From Tabrizicola aquatica (GTDB lineage: Bacteria; Pseudomonadota; Alphaproteobacteria; Rhodobacterales; Rhodobacteraceae), in NCBI RefSeq assembly GCF_002900975.1, contig NZ_PJON01000001.1, forward strand, positions 248,001 through 312,000: a DNA stretch of 64,000 bases, in the 5' to 3' direction. The position numbers and the translations under genes were made by a program. A model generated the notes under the pieces. It had not been told where the DNA came from and searched no databases. It worked only from the letters and a program-made list of their open reading frames with translations. Of the stretch, positions 1-12,211 are shown in pieces (within the stretch, counting starts at the first letter, position 1; each line of letters begins with the position of its first letter).

Positions 1-729
1 CTCGCTGACCCCGCCCTTCGGCACTTCGGCCCGGGTGAAGGCCTCCATCTCGGCGATCCCCGCCTCGCAGGCGGCATGGGCGCAGCGCATCGCCAGGATC
101 TCGTCCGGGGTTTTCACCGCGCGGACCCGTTCGGTCACCTCTTCGCCTTCCTCGACCGTGAAGCCCACCGCCTCCAGCGCGCGCAGCCCGTGGACCATGA
201 TCTTGTCCACCGCCAGCCGCCGATTGGTCCCGGCATGGGCGCGCATCACCTCATCGACCTGGGCGGCAAAGCCCTTGGCCGCCTCGGCCCCCCGGTCGCC
301 GGTGGAGTTGTAAAAGAACGTCGCCCCCGAGCGCAGTTCCTTGACCAAGGGGTTGAAGGTCACGAGGAACGGCGAATTCTTGTACTCCCACATCACCAGA
401 TGCCCGTCGGCGCACAACAGGCAGGCGCGGAACGGGTTGTGGGTGTTCCAAAGCAGCATGTTGGTGGTATCGGTGGCATAGCGGATGTTCAGGGGATCGA
501 ACAGCAGCAGGCCGCCATAGTCCCGCGCGACCAGCCCGGCGGTCAGCTTCTGCCAGCGCTCCGTGCGCATCCGGCCCAGGTCGGGCAGGGCAAGGCCCAG
601 GGCCTCCCATTCGCGAAAGGCCAGCTGGGTCGGGCCGATCTCCACCCGGTCGTTGTCGTTCGGGGTTCCGTCGCCCAGGGCCGCGCCCTTGCTGGGGTCG
701 ATCTTCCGGCGGTCGCGCTGATAGGTCAT
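1..729 (-). CDS. dddP: DddP-like DMSP lyase (M24 peptidase fold), 5' part only
   Basis: The reading frame is open from an ATG at 729 to the window edge, giving 243 N-terminal residues. The protein begins MTYQRDRRKIDPSKG and contains PNDNDRVEIGPTQLAF, IRYATDTTNMLLWNTHNPF and RLAVDKIMVHGLRALEA. I recognise these as the N-terminal half of the DddP family, which uses a creatinase/Xaa-Pro-peptidase (M24) fold to cleave dimethylsulfoniopropionate to DMS and acrylate in marine Rhodobacteraceae. The metal-binding catalytic half lies outside the window, so activity cannot be judged. A different M24-family enzyme is the alternative. The 176 bp upstream, up to the neighbouring gene, hold no other gene and probably carry its promoter. 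Confidence 0.75.
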   Translation of the reverse strand, partial: MTYQRDRRKIDPSKGAALGDGTPNDNDRVEIGPTQLAFREWEALGLALPDLGRMRTERWQKLTAGLVARDYGGLLLFDPLNIRYATDTTNMLLWNTHNPFRACLLCADGHLVMWEYKNSPFLVTFNPLVKELRSGATFFYNSTGDRGAEAAKGFAAQVDEVMRAHAGTNRRLAVDKIMVHGLRALEAVGFTVEEGEEVTERVRAVKTPDEILAMRCAHAACEAGIAEMEAFTRAEVPKGGVSE

Positions 730-905
730 GGCTGCCTCCCCTTGGGTGCAGGCTGCCGGGCCGGTGGCGGGAAAGATCGCCTGGAAACGACGCGCCGCTT
801 CGTTTTCGGCAGGCTCTGGCCGATCAACCAGGACCGTGCGTCCGTGCCAGGGACCGACACCCCCGCGCGTCCCGCATCTGTTACCGCAAGCCCCCGGCCG
901 TCCCG

Positions 906-1865
906 TCAGTGCAGGGTGCGCTTTTTCCCGAAAGGCCACCATCCCTTGCGCCCCGCGCCGCCCGTTTGCGTGGCGGCGGTCGCCCGCGCTTGCAGTGCCT
1001 CGGCCGGCCCGATCAGCATGCAGATCCCGCCGGCCGGCGTCATCGGGTCCGGGGGCCTAAACTCCAGCCGGAAGGCCGTGCGCTCGTCGAACGACCCCAC
1101 GACGCCATCCTCCAACTCGCGCGCGCCAATGATATGGCCCAGCATGATCACCTGCATCGCCGCAAGAATCGCGTTCGGGTCATAGGTCGTCGTGTCGGCA
1201 AAAAGCGTGCGGCCGCACAAGAGCTCTGACCTCCGCATCACGATGCCATGCGTCTGCCGGCCGTCCGGGGTCAGACCGGTGTCAAAGACCTGCGGCTGCG
1301 CGGTCAACGAGACCGGGAAGGGCAGGGCGGGGGTCACGGGCGGAAAGTCATAGGCGGTGTACAAGAGGTCCGTGTCGCACCAATGCACCACGGTCGGCGT
1401 CGGCATGATCGTCTCGACGATCGCCTCGACCACGCTGTGCAGGACCGAGATCTTGACCCGCGGGTCCACGGCTTCGACCGTCTGCGCCATCCCCGCAGCC
1501 TGCATCAACTCGCGCATCGCGGGGACCATCGGCAGCTTGCCGTCGCCCACGGTGACGAAGACATGCTCGATATGGTCCTCAACCCAATGGCCGAAACGTT
1601 CGTTGCGCATCCGGTTGACGCCCGCGTTCAGCGCAGCCTGGAACCCCTCGGCCGGCAGTCTGGTCCGGTTGAACGAAATCGCGACATAGAGGTTGTCGCT
1701 GCGAAAGACGACGCCGCCCTCGGCCTGCAGGTTGGTCATGGCCACGCCGTTGCCCGCCCGACCCAGCCGCTGGTTCACCTCACCCAATAGCGCCTGATAG
1801 TCCGGGATGCGGAAGGGCGTGTCGTAAAGGATCGCCGCGTCGAAGGTCATCACCGGAAAGGACAT
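906..1865 (-). CDS. Hypothetical protein, function unknown
   Basis: Soluble protein of about 319 residues starting MSFPVMTFDAAILYDTPF. An in-frame GTG 12 bp upstream (1877) would add four residues; neither start has a clear ribosome binding site. I see no signal peptide or membrane segment. The C-terminus is basic and Trp-rich (GWWPFGKKRTLH). Phrases such as LPMVPAMRELMQAAG and VVHWCDTDLLYTAYDFPPV suggest a compact enzyme-like or DUF4261-like domain, but I cannot assign a family securely. It is divergent from the N-demethylase-type gene that starts at 2004, so the 138 bp between them should hold both promoters. Confidence 0.7.
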   Translation of the reverse strand: MSFPVMTFDAAILYDTPFRIPDYQALLGEVNQRLGRAGNGVAMTNLQAEGGVVFRSDNLYVAISFNRTRLPAEGFQAALNAGVNRMRNERFGHWVEDHIEHVFVTVGDGKLPMVPAMRELMQAAGMAQTVEAVDPRVKISVLHSVVEAIVETIMPTPTVVHWCDTDLLYTAYDFPPVTPALPFPVSLTAQPQVFDTGLTPDGRQTHGIVMRRSELLCGRTLFADTTTYDPNAILAAMQVIMLGHIIGARELEDGVVGSFDERTAFRLEFRPPDPMTPAGGICMLIGPAEALQARATAATQTGGAGRKGWWPFGKKRTLH

Positions 1866-2003
1866 GGGCACCAGCACTCAGGGTTGCGTTCTGCCCCGGA
1901 TAGCAACCTGACCCTGCCGAAAAGTAAAGCCCCGCGAAACCGTGACCGGCCCACCCGTCCGCCCCCGGTTGCAGCCGCCCGGCAGGCGTGGTCAAAGACC
2001 GCC

Positions 2004-2801
2004 ATGGCCACCCCGATGCAAGACACGCCGATCCTGCAGGACCGCCTGCCGCACTTGCCCTGGATCGACCCGCGCACCCGCCGCCTGCCCGGCATCCTGC
2101 CGGTCGAGGGCCGCGACTGGCTGCGCCTGGACGAGGCCTATGCCCCCCAGATGGCGCTGCGCGACCGCCTGATCGCCGCCCAGCCGCAGGTTGTCCACGC
2201 GCTTCTCCCCCAGGCCTGCCCCGCGGCCGAGGAGTTGTACCACGCCACCCTCGACTGGCTGCGCAGCGCCCCCGGCTTCACCCTGACCGACAGCACCGCC
2301 ACCCGGCCCGATGGCGTAACCGTCCCGCTGGACCCGTCGCAACCGCTCCTGACCCTTGGCCGCCTGGTGCAAGAGGATCTGTGCCTGATGGAGCGCCAGG
2401 ACCAGGAATACGCCCTGACCGGCGGCATCCTGTGCTTTCCGGCAAGCTGGTCGCTGGCCCAGAAGATCGGCCGCCCGATGACCAGCATCCACGACCCGGT
2501 CCCGGTCTACGACGCCGACATCGCCAAACGCGTGGCCCGGCTTTTCGACGCCATCAGACCCGAGCAACCGCTCTGGCGGATGAATTACCTGACCTACGAC
2601 GACTTCGTCCTGCACCAGCCGCGAATCGAGGGCGAGCGGCGCCCCCAGCCCCAGGGCCATGTGTTCATCCGCTGCGAACGCCAGTGCCTTATGCGCCTGC
2701 CCGTGACCCGCGCCGTGGTCTTTACCATCCACACCTATGTCGTGGACGCGGCCAGCGTCAGCCCGGACGACCTCGCCGCCCTGCGAAAGGCCGTCCATTG
2801 A
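2004..2801 (+). CDS. DUF3445 heme-dependent oxidative N-demethylase family protein
   Basis: 265 residues from ATG 2004. A longer frame reaches back to 1884, but its first 40 residues are Pro/Arg-rich and look untranslated. Family features are LTLGRLVQEDLCLME, LTGGILCFPASWSL, MTSIHDPVPVYD and the C-terminal FIRCERQCLMRLPVTRAVVFTIHT. The family (DUF3445/HDOD) contains heme enzymes that oxidatively remove N-methyl groups from secondary or tertiary amines, and it is related to a subunit of dimethylamine monooxygenase. The substrate cannot be told from sequence. Its stop codon overlaps the TTG start of the flavodoxin-like gene (TTGA), so the two should be translationally coupled; a flavin reductase neighbour could supply electrons, which is inference. 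Confidence 0.8.
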   Translation: MATPMQDTPILQDRLPHLPWIDPRTRRLPGILPVEGRDWLRLDEAYAPQMALRDRLIAAQPQVVHALLPQACPAAEELYHATLDWLRSAPGFTLTDSTATRPDGVTVPLDPSQPLLTLGRLVQEDLCLMERQDQEYALTGGILCFPASWSLAQKIGRPMTSIHDPVPVYDADIAKRVARLFDAIRPEQPLWRMNYLTYDDFVLHQPRIEGERRPQPQGHVFIRCERQCLMRLPVTRAVVFTIHTYVVDAASVSPDDLAALRKAVH

Positions 2802-3394
2802 CCCGCTGCCTGATCGTTACCGCCCATCCCCGGGGCCGCAGCCTGACCGCCCGCCTTGCCGCGACGCTGGAGGGGCAGGCCCGCGCCATGGGCTGGCAGG
2901 TCACCCGCCGCGACCTGTACGACGGGTTCGACCCGGTCCTGACGCCTGAGGAACGCGCCGGCTATTACACCACGCCCGCCGACACCCTGGCGCAGGACAA
3001 GGCCGACCTTGCCCAGGCCCAGGTCCTGATCCTGGTATTCCCGACCTGGTGGTTCGGCTTCCCGGCGATCCTGAAGGGCTGGTTCGACCGGGTCTGGACG
3101 CCGGGGCTGGCCTTCGACCATTCCCCGGGCTTCGGCCCGATGCTGCCCCGCCTTGACCGGCTGCAAGAGGTGCTGGCCGTCACCACCATGGGGGCGCCCG
3201 GCTGGATCGACTGGCTGGTCCTGCGCCAGCCCCTGCGCCGCATCCTGCGGCTGGCCATCCTGAAACCCTGCGCGCCAAAGGCCCGCCTCACCTGGCGCGT
3301 GCTGCACAGCGCCGAGGCGGTGGCCGAACCCCGCATCATCCGGCTGGAAGCCCGACTTGCCGCCGACCTCACCCGCCTGCAACGGAGACTGTAG
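2798..3394 (+). CDS. Flavodoxin-fold NAD(P)H-dependent oxidoreductase
   Basis: 198 residues from a TTG start that overlaps the previous stop codon. It opens with the flavodoxin-2 signature LIVTAHPRGRSLTARLA and carries the family's central FPTWWFGFPAILKGWFDRV block, followed by a TTMGAPGW stretch. This family (modulator of drug activity/quinone reductase type) binds FMN or FAD and reduces quinones or flavins with NAD(P)H in the cytoplasm. It is sandwiched between the DUF3445 protein and the esterase with no spacer on either side, so the three are almost certainly one operon. The physiological acceptor is unknown. Confidence 0.82.
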   Translation: MTRCLIVTAHPRGRSLTARLAATLEGQARAMGWQVTRRDLYDGFDPVLTPEERAGYYTTPADTLAQDKADLAQAQVLILVFPTWWFGFPAILKGWFDRVWTPGLAFDHSPGFGPMLPRLDRLQEVLAVTTMGAPGWIDWLVLRQPLRRILRLAILKPCAPKARLTWRVLHSAEAVAEPRIIRLEARLAADLTRLQRRL

Positions 3395-4270
3395 ATGCCC
3401 GGACTGATCCGTCGCACGCTTCTGATCGGCGGCACTGCCGCGCTGGCCGCAGGGGCCGTCGCCTGGTGGCGCCGCAGCCCGGCCGCGACCGAGGTCGCCT
3501 ATGGCCCCGACCCCCGGCAGGTGATGGACGTGACACTGCCCGACGGTCCCGGCCCGCACCCGGTCCTGATGCTGGTCCACGGCGGCGCCTTCCGCATGGG
3601 CGACAAGTCCGACCTTGCGATCTGGCCAGAGGTTCTGGCCGCCGGCATCGCCGTGGTCCGCATCAACTACCGCCTCTCCGGCACCGCGCCTTGGCCCGCG
3701 CAGGGCGAGGATACGCTGGCCGCCGTGGTCCATCTCCAACGCGAAGGCGCGAACCTTGGCCTCGACCCCTCGCGCCTGGTGCTGCTTGGCCAGTCGGCTG
3801 GAGCCTTCCTTGCCGTGTCGACCGCGCTCAGCCTGGTCGAGGTCGGCCTGCCGCCGCGTGGCGTGGTCAGCCTCTTCGGGCCGATGGATTTCTCGACCAT
3901 GGACCAGGACATGGCCACCCTGGGCCGCACCCCCGCCATGGGGCCCACCGATGCCGCCGACAGCCCGGAAAGCCAGCTTCTGGGCTTTCCCGTGGCCCAG
4001 GACCGCGCCGCGGCCCGCGCCATGGGTCCGATCGGCCGGCTTGACCGGCTGCGCGAACCCTTGCCGCCGCTCCTGATCCGCCACGGCGATGCCGACCCCC
4101 TGGTCGCCGATCTGCAAGCCAAGCGCCTGCGTGAGGCCTGGGTCGCTGCCGACCCCGAGGCCGCCGTCGATTACAAGCTTGTCCCCGGCGCCGGCCACGG
4201 TGGCGCGCCCTTCGAAACCGATCCGGTCAAGTCCGAGGTCCTTGCCTTCATCACTCAGGCCCTGACCTAG
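3395..4270 (+). CDS. Secreted alpha/beta-hydrolase (esterase/lipase, HGG type)
   Basis: 291 residues. The ATG abuts the preceding TAG. The N-terminus (LIRRTLLIGGTAALAAGAVAWW) looks like a signal sequence or anchor with a twin-arginine-like RR. The fold is shown by the oxyanion motif LVHGGAF, the nucleophile elbow GQSAG, the acid in RHGDADPLV and the catalytic His in GAGHGG, so the triad is complete. It belongs to the hormone-sensitive-lipase/BD-FAE-like group of carboxylesterases and probably acts in the periplasm. It is the third gene of the operon with the DUF3445 and flavodoxin-like genes. The substrate is unknown. Confidence 0.82.
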   Translation: MPGLIRRTLLIGGTAALAAGAVAWWRRSPAATEVAYGPDPRQVMDVTLPDGPGPHPVLMLVHGGAFRMGDKSDLAIWPEVLAAGIAVVRINYRLSGTAPWPAQGEDTLAAVVHLQREGANLGLDPSRLVLLGQSAGAFLAVSTALSLVEVGLPPRGVVSLFGPMDFSTMDQDMATLGRTPAMGPTDAADSPESQLLGFPVAQDRAAARAMGPIGRLDRLREPLPPLLIRHGDADPLVADLQAKRLREAWVAADPEAAVDYKLVPGAGHGGAPFETDPVKSEVLAFITQALT

Positions 4271-4284
4271 GCCTTTCACCTGGC

Positions 4285-4361
4285 TGCAAATATCCTCCGG
4301 GGGTTTGGGGGTGGAAAACCCCCAAGCGCCGAGCCGTTTTGCGTCCTTCACGCAAAACGGC
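4285..4361. repeat. Intergenic double-hairpin element (terminator-like)
   Basis: Two consecutive hairpins lie between the convergent esterase and membrane-protein genes. The first (about 4305-4325) is TTGGGGG/CCCCCAA with a 7-base loop. The second (4333-4361) is a perfect 12-bp stem, GCCGTTTTGCGT, loop CCTTC, then ACGCAAAACGGC. The region starts with AAATATCCTCCGGGGG, which resembles the AATATCCGCGGGGGG element found upstream of the pepP-like gene at 31351. From memory, AATATCC-plus-G-run elements are common between Rhodobacteraceae genes. They probably act as bidirectional terminators; neither hairpin has a strong T-run. Confidence 0.55.
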
Positions 4362-4424
4362 GAGACAAAAGCCTTGCGCGGCACGCGCTCATTCTGAAAA
4401 CCGCCCCAATCCCGGAGCCGCGGC

Positions 4425-5141
4425 TTAGTCCTCGGTCCCGATCTGCCGCAGGTCGCGTCCCTTCAGCCAAAGCCACAGCGCCCAGACCAGCCCCAGCGGC
4501 AGCACAAGGATCACGCTGGCCCAGCCGGCCAGGTAGCCCGCGACCTGCATTGTCCCCTCTGCCGTCGGGCCGGGCGGGGCCGGGGGCTGGTCAGGGGCTT
4601 TCGGGCGGGGCGCATCCGGCTCTGCGCCGATCTCGTCCCGGATCGCGGCCAGGGGATCGTCCCCAGGCTGCAAGACCACCGGCTCGGCCAGCACCACGGG
4701 TGCAACCTCTCCCGGTGGCGGCGCGGGTTCTGGCGCCGGCGCGGGTTCGGGCGCGGCCGCAACGGCCTCCCACAGATAGGGTTGGATCTCGGCCACCAGC
4801 GCATTGCCGCGCGGCACCTCGGGGTCGGCGGTGGCGCTGCCATGGGCCAGGGTGGTCGCAAGATTGGCGATCCAACCCGCCACCCGCAGGTGCGATGGGA
4901 CAAAGCGTTCCGCCCGGCCCAGCTTTTCTGCCGGAATCCGTCCGGTTCCCGCCTTGATTTTCAGTGCCCCCCGCCGGAGGCCCCGCGCCGCCCAGGCCAG
5001 GACCGGCGCCACGCCCTCGCGAGACAGATGCAGGCTGGCCGACCCCAGCGCGCGCAGGTTGAACGGCGGCCGCTGCCCACCCGAGGCCCAGATCTCCGGC
5101 CGGCCGCGTCCCGACGATTTCCGCAAGGGATCCTGCGCCAT
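4425..5141 (-). CDS. Hypothetical single-pass membrane protein
   Basis: 238 residues. A positively charged N-terminal part (about 1-125) with no recognised domain is followed by a Pro/Ala/Glu-rich linker (about 130-195, PEPAPAPEPAPPPGE and similar). One strong transmembrane helix (about 200-225, YLAGWASVILVLPLGLVWAL) and a short charged tail with KGRDLRQIGTED complete it. The layout suggests a C-terminally anchored protein. I do not recognise a family. It runs convergent to the esterase and co-directional with glnA, but the glnA terminator separates them. Confidence 0.65.
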   Translation of the reverse strand: MAQDPLRKSSGRGRPEIWASGGQRPPFNLRALGSASLHLSREGVAPVLAWAARGLRRGALKIKAGTGRIPAEKLGRAERFVPSHLRVAGWIANLATTLAHGSATADPEVPRGNALVAEIQPYLWEAVAAAPEPAPAPEPAPPPGEVAPVVLAEPVVLQPGDDPLAAIRDEIGAEPDAPRPKAPDQPPAPPGPTAEGTMQVAGYLAGWASVILVLPLGLVWALWLWLKGRDLRQIGTED

Positions 5142-5295
5142 GTCTCTCCCGCCGGTTGCTGCGGCCGCAGGCTAGCGCAGGCCCGCCCGCCCATGCAACA
5201 GCCCAGGCTCACCCCTTGCCAAAAGGTTAACGACGCGGCGCTGCTGCGAACGATTACAAGGGCTTACCCAGGTCGCCCCGCGTGGACATGCCAGC

Positions 5296-5322
5296 GAAAA
5301 AGGGCGCCCGAAGGCGCCCTTT
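5296..5322 (-). terminator. Rho-independent terminator of glnA
   Basis: Read on the minus strand, this is the stem AAAGGGCGCC, loop TTCG, stem GGCGCCCTTT, running into five T. It starts 22 bp after the glnA stop codon. A 10-bp GC-rich stem with a stable UUCG tetraloop and a T-run is a textbook intrinsic terminator. Confidence 0.9.
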
Positions 5323-5344
5323 CCCAAGCCCGGACCCGGGGGTC

Positions 5345-6754
5345 TCAGCAAGAATAGTACATCTGGTACTCGATCGGGTGGGGGGTATGCTCGTAGGCGT
5401 AGACTTCCTCCCACTTCAGCCCCATGTAGGCCTCCAGCTGGTCGCGGGTAAAGACGTCGCCCGCCAGCAGGAAGTCCATGTCCTTCTCCAGTTCCTCCAG
5501 CGCCTCGCGCAGCGAACCGCAAACCGTCGGGATCTGCGCCAGTTCTTCCGGCGGCAGGTCATAGAGGTCCTTGTCCGAAGCCGGGCCCGGGTCGATCTTG
5601 TTCTTGATGCCGTCCAGGCCGGCCATCAGGAGGGCCGCGAAAGCCAGGTAGGGGTTCGCCGACGGATCGGGGAAACGGGCCTCGACACGCTTGGCCTTCG
5701 GCGACTCGGTCCACGGGATCCGGACGCAGCCCGACCGGTTGCGGGCCGAATACGCGCGCAGAACCGGGGCTTCAAAGCCGGGGATCAGACGCTTGTAGCT
5801 GTTGGTGCCGGGGTTGGTCAGCGCGTTCAGGGCCTTGGCGTGCTTCAGGATGCCGCCGATGAAGTACAGCGCCTCCTGGCTCAGGTCGGCATACTTGTCG
5901 CCCGCAAAGAGCGGCTTGCCGCCGCGCCAGATCGACATGTTGACGTGCATCCCCGAGCCGTTGTCGCCCTTCATGGGCTTCGGCATGAAGGTCACGGTCT
6001 TGCCGTAGGCGTGCGCCACGTTGTGGATCACGTATTTGTACTTCTGGATGTTGTCGGCCTGCTCGACCAGACCGCCGAAGATCATGCCCAGTTCGTGCTG
6101 GCAGGTCGCAACCTCGTGGTGGTGCTTGTCGACCTTGATGCCCATCCGCTTCATGGTGGACAGCATCTCGCCGCGGATGTCCTGGGCTTCGTCGATCGGG
6201 TTCACCGGGAAGTAGCCGCCCTTGTGGCCCGCGCGATGGCCGTAGTTGCCGCCTTCGGTCACGGTGTCGGTGTTCCATGCCGCAGCCTCGGCGTCGATCT
6301 CGTAGGCCACCTTGCGGGGCGTCACCGAGTAGCGGACATCGTCGAACAGGAAGAATTCGGCCTCGGGGCCGCAATAGAACGCATCGCCAACGCCCGAGGA
6401 CTTGAGGTAGGCCTCTGCCTTCAGCGCGGTCTGGCGCGGGCAGCGGCTGTACGCCTCGCCGGTGTCGGGCTCGACCACGTTGCAATGCACGCACATGGTC
6501 TTTTCCGCGTAGAACGGATCGATATAGACCGAACCCGCGTCGGGCATCAGCTTCATGTCGGACTGGTCGATCGACTTCCAGCCCGCGATCGACGAGCCGT
6601 CGAACATGAAGCCTTCCTCGAAGAAGTCCTCGTCCACCAGGTCGGCGACCAGCGTCACGTGCTGGAGCTTGCCCTTAGGGTCGGTAAAGCGGATGTCGAC
6701 ATATTCGACCTCCTCGTCCTTCATCAGTTGCAGAGCCTTGGCAACGGCGCTCAT
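5345..6754 (-). CDS. glnA: Glutamine synthetase, type I
   Basis: 469 residues, the normal length for bacterial GSI. It condenses glutamate and ammonia to glutamine using ATP, as a dodecamer in the cytoplasm. Visible family blocks include [24 protein letters not shown], the [10 protein letters not shown] glutamate-flap region and [17 protein letters not shown]. The adenylylation loop [11 protein letters not shown] places the regulatory tyrosine at residue 398, so it should be controlled by GlnE-type adenylylation. It lies 70 bp downstream of glnB on the same strand, the usual alphaproteobacterial glnBA operon, and ends at a strong terminator. Confidence 0.97.
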   Translation of the reverse strand: MSAVAKALQLMKDEEVEYVDIRFTDPKGKLQHVTLVADLVDEDFFEEGFMFDGSSIAGWKSIDQSDMKLMPDAGSVYIDPFYAEKTMCVHCNVVEPDTGEAYSRCPRQTALKAEAYLKSSGVGDAFYCGPEAEFFLFDDVRYSVTPRKVAYEIDAEAAAWNTDTVTEGGNYGHRAGHKGGYFPVNPIDEAQDIRGEMLSTMKRMGIKVDKHHHEVATCQHELGMIFGGLVEQADNIQKYKYVIHNVAHAYGKTVTFMPKPMKGDNGSGMHVNMSIWRGGKPLFAGDKYADLSQEALYFIGGILKHAKALNALTNPGTNSYKRLIPGFEAPVLRAYSARNRSGCVRIPWTESPKAKRVEARFPDPSANPYLAFAALLMAGLDGIKNKIDPGPASDKDLYDLPPEELAQIPTVCGSLREALEELEKDMDFLLAGDVFTRDQLEAYMGLKWEEVYAYEHTPHPIEYQMYYSC

Positions 6755-6794
6755 CTGACTGCCTTTCGGTTTGGGGTTGATGGGATCAAGGGCA

Positions 6795-6815
6795 CTGATT
6801 TTCTGCGAAAATCAG
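6795..6815. other. Perfect hairpin between glnB and glnA
   Basis: CTGATTTTC, loop TGC, GAAAATCAG: a 9-bp perfect stem in the 70-bp glnB-glnA spacer. It lacks a T-run. It may be an mRNA processing or attenuation site that sets different GlnB and GlnA levels; that role is inference. Confidence 0.5.
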
Positions 6816-6824
6816 CATCCCGGT

Positions 6825-8968
<2,144 letters not shown>

Positions 8969-8999
8969 GGGTGCGTGCCAGCACGGCACCTGCGAACCC

Positions 9000-9024
9000 G
9001 TAGGGTGCGTGATCTCACGCACCC
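9000..9024. repeat. REP-like GTAG hairpin, also a possible shared terminator
   Basis: GTAG followed by GGGTGCGTG, loop ATCT, CACGCACCC: a 9-bp perfect stem at 9003-9024. It overlaps the last codons and the stop of mtlK and lies 31 bp after nnr, so it sits between two convergent genes. An imperfect relative (GGTGCGTG, CCAG, CACGGCACC) lies at about 8970-8990. GTAG at the foot of a hairpin is the hallmark of REP elements mobilised by RAYT transposases; the same design recurs at 27.9 and 28.06 kb. Confidence 0.6.
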
Positions 9025-10451
9025 TTGCCGATGTAGTCCTGCAGCACCGCCGCCGTCCCCTTCTCCCACAGCGCGTTCAGCGCCTTGGTGAAGGCCGCGA
9101 CGAAGCGCAGGTCCTTGTTCAACTCGCCATAGATCGGCTTCATCTGCAGCCAGACCACAGGTGCGTCCCTTGCCGCCCGGGCCTGCGCTTGCAGATAGTC
9201 CCAGTTCGGGTCGTTCGGCGCGATGGGCGTGCCGCTGTCGCTGGTGCCAAAGCAATACCGGCACCACAGCGCCGAGACGAGCGCCAGCCCCTCGACCTTG
9301 CCCCCCGCCGCCAGCGCGTCGCGGACCGAGGGGATGATGAACTTCGGTTGCCGGTTGGAACCGTCGAGACACAGCCGCCGCTCGGTATCGGCCACCTCGG
9401 GGTTGCTGAACCGCTCGACGATCAGCCGGTAATAGGCGGCGATGTCGGTGTCGGGCACGGGGGGGACGTAAGGGATGATCTCCTCCGTCTCCACCTTGTC
9501 CAGGAAGCCGCGGATCAGGGGATGCGCCATCGCCTCGTGGACGTATTCGATGTCCATGAGGCCGCCGGGATAGGCGATGGTCGCATGGCCGCCGTTCAGG
9601 ATGCGGATCTTCATCATCTCGAAGGCATGGACCTCGCCGGTGAAGGTGACGCCCACCTTCTCCAAGGGCGGGCGGCCGGTGGGGAAGTGATCCTCCAGCA
9701 CCCATTGCCGGAAGGGCTCGCACGTCACGGGGACCGGGTCGGACAGGCCGAAGCTTGCGGCCATCTCGCGCTCGCGCGGGCCGGTGGCGGGGGTGATGCG
9801 GTCGACCATGCCGTTCGGGAAGGCGACCTGGGCCTCGATCCAGTCGGCAAGGGCCGGGTCCGACAGGCGGGCCGTGCCCACTACGGCGGCGCGGGTGACA
9901 TGGCCGTTGCCGGGCAGGTTGTCGCAACTCATCACCGTGAAGGGCGGGATGCCGGCCGCGCGCCGGGTTTTCAGCGCGGAGACGATGGCACCAAAGGCGG
10001 TGCCGGGACGGTCGGGGGTCGCGCCGTCATGGGCAATCTCGGGCGCGCGGGGGTCAAAGCGGCCGGTGGCGGGGTCGATGAAATAGCCGCCCTCGGTGAC
10101 GGTCAGGCTGACGATGCGGATCTCCGGCCGGGTCATTGCGGCGATCAGCGCGGCGTTGTCGGGTTCCACCGGCAGGAAGTCGATCATGCTGCCGATCCGC
10201 CGCGCCGATTTGCCCGCCGGGTCCAGCTCTATCACCGTGGAGAGGCAATCTTGCGCCGTCAGCGCCTCGCGCATCCGGGCGTCGCCCTCGCGCACCCCGG
10301 CACCCAGGATCGCCCAGTCGTGCCCCAGCCCCAGGGCGAAGAGGTCGTCCAGATAGACGGCCATATGCGCGCGATGAAAGTTGCCAAGCCCGATGTGGAC
10401 GATGCCGGGCGTCAGCTTGGATCGGTCGTACGAGGGGAGCGTAGGTTCCAT
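9015..10451 (-). CDS. mtlK: Mannitol 2-dehydrogenase (polyol dehydrogenase)
   Basis: 478 residues, normal for the long-chain mannitol dehydrogenase family. The N-terminal nucleotide-binding part shows HIGLGNFHRAHMAVYLDDL; the catalytic C-terminal domain shows ILNGGHATIAYPGGLMDIEYVHE and KFIIPSVRDAL. It oxidises D-mannitol (and often D-arabitol or sorbitol) to the ketose with NAD+. It is the last gene of the operon, directly following the sorbitol dehydrogenase with no spacer, exactly as smoS-mtlK in R. sphaeroides. The product would be fructose. Confidence 0.92.
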   Translation of the reverse strand: MEPTLPSYDRSKLTPGIVHIGLGNFHRAHMAVYLDDLFALGLGHDWAILGAGVREGDARMREALTAQDCLSTVIELDPAGKSARRIGSMIDFLPVEPDNAALIAAMTRPEIRIVSLTVTEGGYFIDPATGRFDPRAPEIAHDGATPDRPGTAFGAIVSALKTRRAAGIPPFTVMSCDNLPGNGHVTRAAVVGTARLSDPALADWIEAQVAFPNGMVDRITPATGPREREMAASFGLSDPVPVTCEPFRQWVLEDHFPTGRPPLEKVGVTFTGEVHAFEMMKIRILNGGHATIAYPGGLMDIEYVHEAMAHPLIRGFLDKVETEEIIPYVPPVPDTDIAAYYRLIVERFSNPEVADTERRLCLDGSNRQPKFIIPSVRDALAAGGKVEGLALVSALWCRYCFGTSDSGTPIAPNDPNWDYLQAQARAARDAPVVWLQMKPIYGELNKDLRFVAAFTKALNALWEKGTAAVLQDYIGKGA

Positions 10452-11215
10452 TCAGGCCATCCAGTTGCCGCCGTCCACGCCGAAGCATTGGGCGACGATG
10501 TATTTCGCTTCCGGCGTGGCAAGGAAGATCGCCATGCCGGTCAGGTCTGCGGCGGTGCCCATGCGGCCGAAGGGGACGGCCTGGCCCACCTCGCGCTTCT
10601 TCTGGCCGGCGGCCTTGTTTTCGTACTTGGCAAAGAACGCGTCGACGCCGTCCCAATGTTCGCCATCCACCACGCCGGGGGCGATGGCGTTGACGTTGAT
10701 GCCGTGCTTGATCAGGTCCAGGCCTGCCGATTGCGTCAGGCTGATCACGGCGGCCTTGGTCGCGCAGTAGACGGCCACCAGCCCCTCACCGCGGCGACCG
10801 GCTTGGGACGCCATGTTGATGATCGTGCCGGTGCCCCTCGGGATCATGTGGCGCGCGGCGGCCTGGGTGCAGAACAGGGTGCCCGCGACGTTGACGGCAA
10901 AGAGCTTGTCATAGTCCTTGCGGCTGATCTCGACGATCGGCGCGGCCGAGAAGAGGGCGGCGTTGTTGATCAGGATGTCAAGCTGGCCCATCCGGCGCAC
11001 GGCCTCGGCAAAGCCCGCTTCGATGCTGGCTTGATCGGTCACATCCATGACGATGGGATGCGCCTGCGGCCCCAGGCTTTCGGCCGCATGCGTCACGGCT
11101 GCGCTGTTCACATCGGCCAGCGCCACGGTCGCCCCCTCGGCGATATAGGCGCGGGCGAATTCCAGCCCGATGCCGCGTGCGGCCCCGGTGATCAGGGCGG
11201 TCTTGCCTTGCAGTC

Positions 11216-11219
<4 letters not shown>
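10452..11219 (-). CDS. smoS: Sorbitol (L-iditol) 2-dehydrogenase, SDR family
   Basis: 255 residues. Classical short-chain dehydrogenase: NAD-binding [15 protein letters not shown] near the N-terminus, Asp in LADVNSA for NAD preference, NNAALFS, catalytic Ser in [11 protein letters not shown] and YCATKAA. It matches the galactitol/sorbitol dehydrogenase SmoS of R. sphaeroides in both sequence feel and position. It oxidises D-glucitol to fructose in the cytoplasm. Its ATG overlaps the smoK stop by 4 bp (ATGA). Confidence 0.9.
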
Positions 11220-12205
<986 letters not shown>

Positions 12206-12211
12206 GTTACC

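Noticed and set aside
2735-4384. 549-codon minus-strand frame opposite the flavodoxin-like and esterase genes
   Set aside because: The plus-strand genes have clear motifs and coupled start/stop codons.
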